This document shows, piece by piece, positions 54,103 through 61,906 of a stretch of 64,000 nucleotides of DNA (position 1 is the stretch's first letter; every line of letters starts with the position of its first letter). Both the position numbers and the translations under genes were made by a program. The notes under the pieces are model-generated. The model saw only the letters and a program-made list of their open reading frames with translations, was not told the origin of the DNA and made no database searches. The DNA comes from Corynebacterium kalinowskii (lineage in GTDB: Bacteria; Actinomycetota; Actinomycetes; Mycobacteriales; Mycobacteriaceae): the NCBI RefSeq assembly GCF_009734385.1, contig NZ_CP046452.1, forward strand, positions 372,001-436,000, read 5' to 3'.

Positions 54103-55533
54103 GTGGCTGAGAAAAAGAAAATCGCAAACGTCCTGTCCAACCGATACGCTTCCGCTGAGCTGTCGAATCTGTGGAGCGCCGAAACCAAGATCGTGATGGA
54201 GCGCGAGCTCTGGATCGCTGTAATGAAGGCGCAGAAAGACCTCGGCGTGGAGATCCCCGCCGAGGCCATCGGTGCCTATGAGGCTGTCAAGGAGCAGGTC
54301 GATCTTGCATCTATTGCTGCCCGGGAGAAGGTCACCCGTCACGACGTGAAGGCCCGCATTGAGGAATTCAACGCGCTCGCGGGTTACGAGCACATTCACA
54401 AGGGCATGACCTCTCGCGATCTCACGGAAAACGTGGAGCAACTGCAGATTCATCGCTCACTTGAGATTGTGCTGGGCAAGGCAGTGGCTGTTCTCACCCG
54501 AATCGGGGAGCGGGCTGGCATGTACCAGTCGATGGTAATGGCCGGCCGGTCCCACAATGTGGCGGCGCAGGCCACCACCCTGGGCAAGCGCTTCGCTTCC
54601 GCAGCCGACGAGATGCTGGTGGCCATCGAGCGCACTGAATCTTTGATTGCTCGCTACCCGCTGCGTGGCATCAAGGGGCCAATGGGCACTGCCCAGGACA
54701 TGCTCGACCTCATGGGTGGCAACGAGACCAAGCTGGCTTCCCTGGAGACCCGCATCGCCGATCACCTCGGCTTCCACCGCGTCTTTGACTCCGTCGGACA
54801 GGTCTACCCACGTTCCCTTGACTTCGATGCCGTCTCCACCCTGGTGCAGCTGGGCGCAGGCCCGTCTTCCCTGGCTCACACCATCCGCCTGATGGCAGGC
54901 AATGAGACCGTGACCGAAGGCTTCAAGGAGGGCCAGGTTGGGTCGTCGGCAATGCCACACAAGATGAACGCCCGCTCCTGTGAGCGCGTCGGTGGCATGC
55001 AGGTTATCCTGCGCGGCTACCTAACCATGGTGGCGGACCTGTCTGGCCAGCAGTGGAACGAAGGCGATGTGTTCTGCTCCGTGGTTCGTCGTGTTGCGCT
55101 CCCAGACGCTTTCTTCGCCCTCGACGGGATGTTTGAGACGTTCCTCACTGTCCTGGACGAGTTCGGCGCCTTCCCAGCCATGATCGATCGTGAGCTCGAG
55201 CGCTACCTTCCATTCTTGGCCACCACCCGCATCCTCATGGCCGCAGTTCGTTCCGGGATGGGTCGCGAAACTGCGCACGAAGTGATCAAGGAAAATGCCG
55301 TCGCAGTGGCCCTGAACATGCGCGAAAACGGTGGTTCCCAGGACCTCATCGAGCGCCTGGCGGCTGATCCACGCATGACCCTCACTGAGGCTGACCTGCG
55401 TGAAGCCCTCGCGGATCGCCACGCCTTCATTGGTGCAGCGGAGTCCCAGGTCGGACGAGTGCTGGCCCGTATCACCGACGTAGCCAACCGTTACCCAGAG
55501 GCTGCTGCCTACACCCCAGGCGAGATCCTCTAG
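54103..55533 (+). CDS. purB: Adenylosuccinate lyase
   Basis: Cleaves SAICAR to AICAR and adenylosuccinate to AMP. 476 residues of the fumarase/aspartase superfamily. Substrate motifs are [36 protein letters not shown] with the catalytic histidine region, and the signature loop [21 protein letters not shown] 54103 lies six bases after TAGGCT (54091-54096), which itself starts at the base after the ktrA stop. Likely leaderless. Confidence 0.96.
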   Translation: MAEKKKIANVLSNRYASAELSNLWSAETKIVMERELWIAVMKAQKDLGVEIPAEAIGAYEAVKEQVDLASIAAREKVTRHDVKARIEEFNALAGYEHIHKGMTSRDLTENVEQLQIHRSLEIVLGKAVAVLTRIGERAGMYQSMVMAGRSHNVAAQATTLGKRFASAADEMLVAIERTESLIARYPLRGIKGPMGTAQDMLDLMGGNETKLASLETRIADHLGFHRVFDSVGQVYPRSLDFDAVSTLVQLGAGPSSLAHTIRLMAGNETVTEGFKEGQVGSSAMPHKMNARSCERVGGMQVILRGYLTMVADLSGQQWNEGDVFCSVVRRVALPDAFFALDGMFETFLTVLDEFGAFPAMIDRELERYLPFLATTRILMAAVRSGMGRETAHEVIKENAVAVALNMRENGGSQDLIERLAADPRMTLTEADLREALADRHAFIGAAESQVGRVLARITDVANRYPEAAAYTPGEIL

Positions 55534-55603
55534 CGGAACAAGCGTCGCCCTTGCCGGACCTCGACATGGCATTCCGGCAGGGGCAGGGCTACACTACCCA
55601 ACT

Positions 55604-56497
55604 ATGCGTCCTGAACTTTCTTCGTACAATCACCTGTCCGCAGGTAAAGTACGCGAAATCTACGAAGTCGACGAAGACACTCTCCTCATGGTTGTCTCCG
55701 ACCGGATTTCGGCATTCGACTACATCCTTGACACCGAAATCCCGGACAAGGGCCGAGTCCTCACCGCTATGTCGGTGCACTTCTTCGACACCATTGATTT
55801 TCCCAACCACCTCGCTGGCCCCGTCGACGACCCTCGCATCCCTGAAGAGGTCTTGGGTCGCGCGCTGGTGTGTAAAAAGCTCGACATGCTCCCATTCGAA
55901 TGCGTCGCTCGTGGTTACCTGACTGGTTCCGGCCTTGCCGAGTACCAGGACAACGGCACCGTCTGTGGCATTGAGCTGCCAGAAGGCCTGCGCGAATCCT
56001 CCAAGCTCCCAGAACCGATCTTCACCCCAGCCACGAAGGCCGACCTGGGTGATCACGATGAGAACGTGAGTTTTGAAGCGGTCGTCGAAAAGCTCGGCCA
56101 AGCTCGCGCGGAAGAACTGCGGGATGCCACCTTGCGGATCTACCAGCAGGCAGCAGAAATGGCGCTGGAAAAGGGCATCATCCTCGCTGACACCAAGTTC
56201 GAGTTCGGCCTGGATGTCGAGGGCAACCTCGTGCTCGCTGATGAGGTTTTGACTCCGGATTCCTCCCGCTACTGGCCAGCCGACGAATACGTCGAAGGTC
56301 GCGTGCAGCCATCCTTTGACAAGCAGTACGTGCGCAACTGGCTGACCGGACCGAAGTCCGGCTGGAACAAGTCTTCCCAAACTCCGCCACCACCACTTCC
56401 TGGCTCCGTCGTGGAAGCGACCCGTGAGCGCTACATCGAAGCCTACGAGAAGATCTCCGGCAAGAAATTTTCTGAGTGGATCGGTTGCTGCGTTTAA
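55604..56497 (+). CDS. purC: SAICAR synthetase
   Basis: Phosphoribosylaminoimidazole-succinocarboxamide synthase of purine synthesis. 297 residues. Motifs: [60 protein letters not shown] and [21 protein letters not shown] (55590-55595) ends eight bases before the ATG. A GC-rich hairpin without a T-run (around 55547-55587) separates it from purB. It supplies the substrate for PurB, so the two act in sequence. Confidence 0.96.
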   Translation: MRPELSSYNHLSAGKVREIYEVDEDTLLMVVSDRISAFDYILDTEIPDKGRVLTAMSVHFFDTIDFPNHLAGPVDDPRIPEEVLGRALVCKKLDMLPFECVARGYLTGSGLAEYQDNGTVCGIELPEGLRESSKLPEPIFTPATKADLGDHDENVSFEAVVEKLGQARAEELRDATLRIYQQAAEMALEKGIILADTKFEFGLDVEGNLVLADEVLTPDSSRYWPADEYVEGRVQPSFDKQYVRNWLTGPKSGWNKSSQTPPPPLPGSVVEATRERYIEAYEKISGKKFSEWIGCCV

Positions 56498-56515
56498 CAG
56501 CCCGTTAGACACAAT

Positions 56516-56560
56516 GAGCCTCGATCGGATGCCTGCATCCGGGTCGGGGCCTTTTTAATG
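56516..56560 (+). terminator. Terminator after purC
   Basis: GAGCCTCGATCGGATG pairs with CATCCGGGTCGGGGC with a few wobbles, 4-nt loop, followed by CTTTTTAATG (56551-56560). Confidence 0.8.
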
Positions 56561-56630
56561 TTCGACCTGAGCTGGAATTTCGGGAACTCCTTCCGACGGT
56601 GAACCTACGGTGATCTGTATCATCTGACAC

Positions 56631-58727
56631 ATGCACCCAATAGCTGACAAACGTCCCATGCCTCGCACCCACCACGGCATCACTTTCGTGGATGATTACG
56701 AGTGGTTGCGGGAAAAAGACGCCCCGGACACCGTCGCTTACCTCGAAGCGGAGAACGCGTACACCGCGGAGCAGACGACGCACCTGAAGACCCTGGAAGA
56801 GAACCTGTTCCAAGAGCTGAAGGGGCGCATCAAGGAAACCGACATGTCAGTCCCCGTGCGCCAGGGCAATTTTTGGTACTACGGACGCACCGAAGAAGGC
56901 AAGAGTTACGGGCGAAGCTGCCGCATGCCGGTCATCGAAGGGCAAGATGCGTGGCTCCCGCCGACGATTACGGAGGAACCTGCGCCGGGTGAGCAGGTGC
57001 TTTTCGACGCCAACGAGCTCGCCGAGGGACACGAATTCTTTGCTCTTGGCGCCTCCTCGGTCGCACTGTCTGGCAATTTCTTGGCGTTTTCCGTGGACAC
57101 CCAAGGCGATGAGCGGTACACGCTGCGCATCAAGGATCTGCGCTCCGGCGAGCTGCTTGATGACGTGATTGAGAGCATCGGGGCGGGAGTAACCTGGGCG
57201 GGCGATGATTACCTGTTCTATCACCGGGTGGACGACGCTTGGCGCCCGGATTCTGTCTGGCGCCACAAGGTTGGCACCGACGTAGCCGACGATGTTCGCG
57301 TCTTCCATGAGCCTGATGAGCGTTTCTGGGTGGGTTCCGGGGCGACGCGCTCGGAAAAATACCTGATCATTGAAACCAGCTCGAAGGATACCTCTGAGTT
57401 GTGGTTCCTAGACATGGCTGACCCGACTGGCGAATTCCAGTGTCAACTGCCACGAGAAGAGGGCGTGGAATACGGCATTGATCACGCCGTAATTGCTGGC
57501 GAGGATCGTTGGCTGGTGATACATAACGCTACCGGCCCGAACTTTGAGATCGGCGAATGTTCGGCGGGCCCATTCCAATTGGCGGACCTCAATGTGTTGG
57601 TCCCACACCGCTCCGACGTGCGTTTGGAAGGGATCGACCCGTTCGCTGGTCACCTAGTGTTGGGGTACCGCCGGGAAGCGATCGGTCGCATCGCGCTGAT
57701 GAAACTGGATCCGGGCTACACCTCGTTCGTGGAAATGTCCTTCGACGAAGAGCTGTACTCGGTGGGCGGGGGCGGAAACCCGGAGTGGGACACACCGGTG
57801 TTCCGGTACTCCTACGTGAGCTATACGCAGCCGGCGAGCCTGAGCCTGCTTAACGTGGCCACGGGAGAGCGCACTCTGCTTAAGCAGCAGGAGGTGCAAG
57901 GTGGCTACGAAGCGAGCGACTACGTGGCAACCCGGCGCTGGGTCACCGCTCGCGATGGGGAGAAAATCCCCGTCTCGCTGGTGCACCGCGCGGACCTGGA
58001 TCTCTCGCGGCCGAATCCGTTGATCCTCTACGGGTATGGCTCCTATGAGCATTCATTGGATCCATCCTTTTCCAACATGATGATTTCTGCCTACGACCGT
58101 GGCATTATCTTCGCCTACGCGCACGTTCGTGGCGGCGGCGAGATGGGACGACGCTGGTACGACGACGGCAAGATGCTCAAGAAGAAGAACACCTTTACCG
58201 ACTTCATCGATGTAGCCGATGCGCTCATCGCCGATGGCGTCACCGCTCCAGAGATGATGGGTGCCGAAGGCGGCTCTGCCGGTGGCCTGCTCATGGGAGC
58301 TGTGGCCAATATGGCTCCAGATCGTTTCGCAGCGATTTCTGCCAAGGTGCCATTCGTGGATCCGTTGACGTCTATTCTGATGCCCGAGTTGCCGCTGACG
58401 GTATTGGAATGGGGCGAGTGGGGCGACCCGCTGCATAACAAGGACGTGTACGAATACATGGCCGAGTACGCGCCTTATGAAAACGTGCGGGCGCAGAACT
58501 ACCCCAACATCATGGCTGTGACTTCGATTAATGACACCCGCGTGCTGTACGTGGAACCTGCGAAGTGGATAGCAAAGCTGCGCGATGTGGCAACCGGGGG
58601 TGAGTTTTTGTTGAAGACGGAAATGGCGGCAGGCCACGGTGGGGTATCTGGCCGGTATGAAAGCTGGCGTCAAGCAGCATTCGAGCTCGCTTGGTTGGTT
58701 AATCAAGTGTCCGGTTTGGAGGCTTAG
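56631..58727 (+). CDS. ptrB: Oligopeptidase B (S9A prolyl oligopeptidase family)
   Basis: Cytosolic serine peptidase cleaving short peptides after basic residues. 698 residues: an N-terminal seven-blade propeller (about 70-400) and a C-terminal alpha/beta hydrolase domain. The catalytic serine is in GAEGGSAGGLLMGAV, aspartate in TSINDTRVLYVEP and histidine in AAGHGGVSGRYES. The segment YGYGSYEHSLDPSFS is typical of PtrB. In M. tuberculosis ptrB follows purC, as here. TATCAT (56618-56623) ends seven bases before the ATG, so a leaderless mRNA is likely. Confidence 0.92.
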   Translation: MHPIADKRPMPRTHHGITFVDDYEWLREKDAPDTVAYLEAENAYTAEQTTHLKTLEENLFQELKGRIKETDMSVPVRQGNFWYYGRTEEGKSYGRSCRMPVIEGQDAWLPPTITEEPAPGEQVLFDANELAEGHEFFALGASSVALSGNFLAFSVDTQGDERYTLRIKDLRSGELLDDVIESIGAGVTWAGDDYLFYHRVDDAWRPDSVWRHKVGTDVADDVRVFHEPDERFWVGSGATRSEKYLIIETSSKDTSELWFLDMADPTGEFQCQLPREEGVEYGIDHAVIAGEDRWLVIHNATGPNFEIGECSAGPFQLADLNVLVPHRSDVRLEGIDPFAGHLVLGYRREAIGRIALMKLDPGYTSFVEMSFDEELYSVGGGGNPEWDTPVFRYSYVSYTQPASLSLLNVATGERTLLKQQEVQGGYEASDYVATRRWVTARDGEKIPVSLVHRADLDLSRPNPLILYGYGSYEHSLDPSFSNMMISAYDRGIIFAYAHVRGGGEMGRRWYDDGKMLKKKNTFTDFIDVADALIADGVTAPEMMGAEGGSAGGLLMGAVANMAPDRFAAISAKVPFVDPLTSILMPELPLTVLEWGEWGDPLHNKDVYEYMAEYAPYENVRAQNYPNIMAVTSINDTRVLYVEPAKWIAKLRDVATGGEFLLKTEMAAGHGGVSGRYESWRQAAFELAWLVNQVSGLEA

Positions 58728-59109
58728 TTCGCCAGCTGGGCGGGGGAATTGCTGAGTATTATTCCTACACAGTGACAACTATCACAATTTTGTTGAACAT
58801 TGAGTGATGGAGGCCTATTCAATTGTGCTTGGGCCTGTGTCCTGCGGAAACAGGCGGCGTCTGAGTGTGTGACTTTTTGGATCAGTTCGCTTCACTTTTG
58901 GGGGAGTGAAATTTCGCTTTTTCGTGCATTGATTCGGTTGGGGTGTGACCACTACAGTTCCCCCAAGGATCGATGTGCCCCGCGATACATTTCGCGAGCG
59001 CTTTACCCGCGTTCACAGGTAGTGCGTCGACCAGTGTGCGAACAATCAATTACATGGTCTGTCCTGATGACCTCGGGACAGGCTTTCCTCAGAAAGAGCG
59101 AAACTACAC
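58728..59109 (+). promoter_or_regulatory. 382-bp regulatory region upstream of dctA
   Basis: No gene is credible here. AGTGACAACTATCACA (58771-58786) matches the cAMP-receptor (GlxR) pattern TGTGA-N6-TCACA with one mismatch. C- or G-tracts resembling RamA boxes occur in TTTTGGGGGAG (near 58897), GGTTGGGGTG and GTTCCCCCAAGG (near 58959). A hairpin CTGTCC-N11-GGACAG (59059-59081) lies in the leader before AGAAAGAG and the start codon. Together these suggest carbon-source control. Confidence 0.4.
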
Positions 59110-60561
59110 ATGTCCCACCCAGACACCACGCCGCAGGGCGCCGCAGGCGCGGCCGTCGCTGCGTCACCGCGCATTGCAGAGCCTAAAAAGCCACGCAAAG
59201 ACCGCACTCACTGGCTCTACATCATGGTGATCATCGCAATCGTAGGCGGTATCGCCTTCGGTCTGCTTGCACCAGAACAGGCCAAGGGATTCAAGGTCCT
59301 TGGCGAGCTGTTCGTCGCCCTGATCAAGATGATGATTTCCCCGATCATCTTCTGCACCATTGTCCTGGGCATTGGCTCCGTCCGTGCTGCTGCGTCCGTG
59401 GGCAAGGCCGGTGGTATCGCGCTCGCTTACTTCATCACGATGTCCACCTTCGCACTGGCAATCGGCCTGGTTGTGGGTAACCTCATCGATCCAGGTACTG
59501 GTCTGAACATCGAGGCAACCAAGAATGCTGGCCAGAAGTATGCCGAGAAGGCAGAACACGCGGGCGGTACCACTGAATTCATCAAGTCCATCATTCCGGA
59601 CACGCTGTTTTCTTCCCTGACCGCTGGCTCCGTGCTGCAGACCCTGTTCGTGGCACTGCTGTTCGGCTTCGCGGTGCAGAACCTCGGTCGCGCTGGTGAG
59701 CCTATCCTGGGCTTCATCGCGCACCTGCAGAAGGTCGTCTTCAAGATCCTGACCATGGTCCTGTGGCTCGCCCCAATCGGCGCGTTCGGCGCTATCGCTG
59801 GCGTTGTCGGCGGCTCGGGTATCGAGGCAGTCAAGCAGATGGCGCTGCTCATGGTTGCCTTCTACATCACCTGTGTGCTGTTCATCTTCGTTGTGCTTGG
59901 CCTGGTGCTGAAGATCTTTGCTGGCTTCAACATCTTCAAGCTGTGCAAGTACCTCGGCCGCGAGTTCCTGCTGATTGTGGCTACCTCATCCTCCGAATCC
60001 GCGCTGCCTAACCTCATGCGCAAGATGGAACACATCGGCGTGAGCAAGTCCACCGTCGGCATCGTGGTACCAACCGGCTACTCGTTCAACTTGGACGGTA
60101 CTGCGATCTACCTGACAATGGCTTCCATCTTCATCGCCGATGCCATGAACATGCCGCTCTCCCTCAACGAACAGATCGGCCTCTTGGTCTTCATGATCAT
60201 CGCATCCAAGGGTGCAGCCGGCGTTTCCGGTGCTGGTCTTGCCACCCTCGCCGGTGGTCTGCACGCACACCGCCCAGAGCTTCTCGACGGCGTTGGCATC
60301 ATCGTCGGCATTGACCGATTGATGTCCGAAGCCCGTGCATTGACCAACTTCGCTGGTAACTCCGTCGCCACCCTGATCGTCGGTACCTGGACCAAGACCA
60401 TCGACAAGCAGCGCGTCAAGGACGTACTCGATGGCAAGATTCCTTATGTTGAGTCGGAAGCTGACGTTGAAGTCGACCTGCGTAATCCAGAGGTCGAAAA
60501 CTCTCCAAACATGACCCTGCAGCCAACCCCGCAGGTGGACCTAGACGCTTACAAGCACTAG
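59110..60561 (+). CDS. dctA: C4-dicarboxylate:cation symporter DctA
   Basis: Takes up succinate, fumarate and malate with protons or sodium. 483 residues of the DAACS (glutamate transporter-like) family. Eight helices and two re-entrant loops. Motifs: MISPIIFCTIVLGIGSV, the serine-rich ATSSSESALPNLMRKM of hairpin 1, GYSFNLDGTAIYLTMASIF in helix 7, ASKGAAGVSGAGLATLAG in hairpin 2 and DRLMSEARALTNFAGN in helix 8. An N-terminal 30-residue hydrophilic extension and an acidic C-terminus flank the core. In C. glutamicum dctA lies in the same neighbourhood, close to purC. Confidence 0.92.
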   Translation: MSHPDTTPQGAAGAAVAASPRIAEPKKPRKDRTHWLYIMVIIAIVGGIAFGLLAPEQAKGFKVLGELFVALIKMMISPIIFCTIVLGIGSVRAAASVGKAGGIALAYFITMSTFALAIGLVVGNLIDPGTGLNIEATKNAGQKYAEKAEHAGGTTEFIKSIIPDTLFSSLTAGSVLQTLFVALLFGFAVQNLGRAGEPILGFIAHLQKVVFKILTMVLWLAPIGAFGAIAGVVGGSGIEAVKQMALLMVAFYITCVLFIFVVLGLVLKIFAGFNIFKLCKYLGREFLLIVATSSSESALPNLMRKMEHIGVSKSTVGIVVPTGYSFNLDGTAIYLTMASIFIADAMNMPLSLNEQIGLLVFMIIASKGAAGVSGAGLATLAGGLHAHRPELLDGVGIIVGIDRLMSEARALTNFAGNSVATLIVGTWTKTIDKQRVKDVLDGKIPYVESEADVEVDLRNPEVENSPNMTLQPTPQVDLDAYKH

Positions 60562-60575
60562 CTCCATCGCTTTGA

Positions 60576-60606
60576 ATCCCTCGACATTTTTGTCGGGGGA
60601 TTTTTG
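60576..60606 (+). terminator. Terminator after dctA
   Basis: ATCCCTCGAC (60576-60585) pairs with GTCGGGGGAT (60592-60601) with one wobble, ATTTTT loop, then TTTTG. Confidence 0.82.
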
Positions 60607-60645
60607 CTGTGGCGGAGCATCACCAGCCGTGCGATAATAGCCCGC

Positions 60646-61323
60646 ATGCACGGCACTTTGTTGGTTTCGATCTCGAGTATTTTCGATGCGACTCGTGCCG
60701 ATACCGAAAAACTTATTAAGCACCTCGACTCGCGCAAAGTTCCGGTGTCTTTGCTCATTGCGCCGCATATCGACGGCAATTGGCACCTAGCCAAGGATCC
60801 CGACACAAAACAGTGGCTCCTCGACCAGCAAAGCGGCGACCGCGCCATCATTCTTAATGGCTTCGACCAAGCTGTTCAGGGTCGGCGCGCTGAGTTTGCG
60901 AATCTGGCATCCCATGAGGCGCGCCTTCGTCTGAAGGGCGCGACCCGCCAGATGCACAAAATCGGCTTTGATACCGATCTGTTCGCTCCACCACGTTGGC
61001 GACTCTCAGAAGGAACCCTCGCGGTCCTGCCAGAGTTCGGCTTCACTCTGGTCTCATCGACGCGTGGCATCCACAACCTGGCCACTGGCGACTTTTTCCA
61101 AACCCGAAACTTGTCCTTCGGCGAGGGCTACGGCGCTGCCAAGTGGTGGCGCCGAAACATCATCCGCGCAGCCACGCGAGGCGCTGCGCAGGGACGAATC
61201 GTGCGTCTTTCCGTGTCGGCGCGCAACTTGTCGGACAAAAAGACGTTGCGTGACTTTGAGGAGGCCGTCGATAAGGCGCTGGCCACCGGGGTTACCCCGC
61301 GCGATTACCGCGATTTCCGCTAG
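60646..61323 (+). CDS. DUF2334-type polysaccharide deacetylase-like protein
   Basis: 225 residues from ATG 60646. The protein starts HGTLLVSISSIFDATRADTEKL and continues PVSLLIAPHIDGNWHLAKD, IILNGFDQ, QMHKIGFDTDLFAPPRWRLS and FGFTLVSSTRGIH, the pattern of DUF2334 proteins, which have the carbohydrate esterase 4 barrel. The usual metal-binding D-D and H-x3-H positions are only partly recognisable, so activity is uncertain. No signal peptide. TAATAG (60635-60640) ends five bases before the ATG. The stop TAG forms part of the -10 box of the next gene. Confidence 0.72.
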   Translation: MHGTLLVSISSIFDATRADTEKLIKHLDSRKVPVSLLIAPHIDGNWHLAKDPDTKQWLLDQQSGDRAIILNGFDQAVQGRRAEFANLASHEARLRLKGATRQMHKIGFDTDLFAPPRWRLSEGTLAVLPEFGFTLVSSTRGIHNLATGDFFQTRNLSFGEGYGAAKWWRRNIIRAATRGAAQGRIVRLSVSARNLSDKKTLRDFEEAVDKALATGVTPRDYRDFR

Positions 61324-61333
61324 CCTGGCGGGC

Positions 61334-61822
61334 ATGAGCATTTTTGATACTCCTGTCACGCTTCTCGACGGCCGTTCCACCACCCTCCAGGACTGGGCGG
61401 GCCACCTCATTCTGGTGGTCAACACCGCCAGTGAATGTGGCCTGACCGGCCAATACGAAGGCTTGCAGCGCCTTTTCGATGATTACGCGATGCGCGGGTT
61501 CTTCGTCATCGGTATGCCGTGCAACCAATTCGGCGCGCAAGAGCCGGGTACAGCCGAGGACATCGCTACGTTCTGCTCGCGCAACTACGGGGTGAGCTTC
61601 CCCATGCTGGCAAAGGCCGACGTGAACGGCGAAGATACGCACCCACTGTTCGCGGAACTGAAGAAGACTCCCGATGCGTCCGGCGAAGCTGGGGACGTGC
61701 AGTGGAACTTTGAGAAATTCCTCATCGCGCCTTCCGGCGAGGTCATCGGTCGTTTCCGTCCTAAGACGGACCCAGAGGATGACGAGATCGTTGACCTGAT
61801 TGAGGAAAATCTACCGATCTAA
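61334..61822 (+). CDS. mpx: Glutathione-peroxidase-family thiol peroxidase (Mpx-like)
   Basis: Reduces hydrogen peroxide and organic peroxides. 162 residues. The peroxidatic cysteine is in NTASECGLTGQYEGLQ, followed by GMPCNQFGAQEPG with the second cysteine and conserved glutamine, and WNFEKFLIAPSGEVIGRF with the catalytic tryptophan and asparagine. Corynebacteria lack glutathione, and the C. glutamicum homologue in this neighbourhood is described as mycothiol peroxidase, so mycothiol or thioredoxin is the likely reductant. TAGCCT ends seven bases before the ATG. Confidence 0.9.
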   Translation: MSIFDTPVTLLDGRSTTLQDWAGHLILVVNTASECGLTGQYEGLQRLFDDYAMRGFFVIGMPCNQFGAQEPGTAEDIATFCSRNYGVSFPMLAKADVNGEDTHPLFAELKKTPDASGEAGDVQWNFEKFLIAPSGEVIGRFRPKTDPEDDEIVDLIEENLPI

Positions 61823-61842
61823 ACCGCACATGCTGGAAAAAG

Positions 61843-61886
61843 TAGAGGAGACTGACGAAAACCGAGGAATTCGTCAGTCTCCTCTA
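61843..61886. terminator. Strong hairpin between convergent mpx and nuclease genes
   Basis: Perfect 17-bp inverted repeat TAGAGGAGACTGACGAA (61843-61859) and 61870-61886, 10-nt loop. On the minus strand it is followed by CTTTTTCC, so it terminates the nuclease gene; it probably also acts for mpx. Confidence 0.85.
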
Positions 61887-61906
61887 TCAAAATCCGCGCC
61901 CTCAGA

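Noticed and set aside
55547..55587. GC-rich hairpin between purB and purC as a terminator
   Set aside because: No T-run follows, and the pairing CCTTGCCGGA/TCCGGCAGG leads directly into the purC promoter; its role is unclear.
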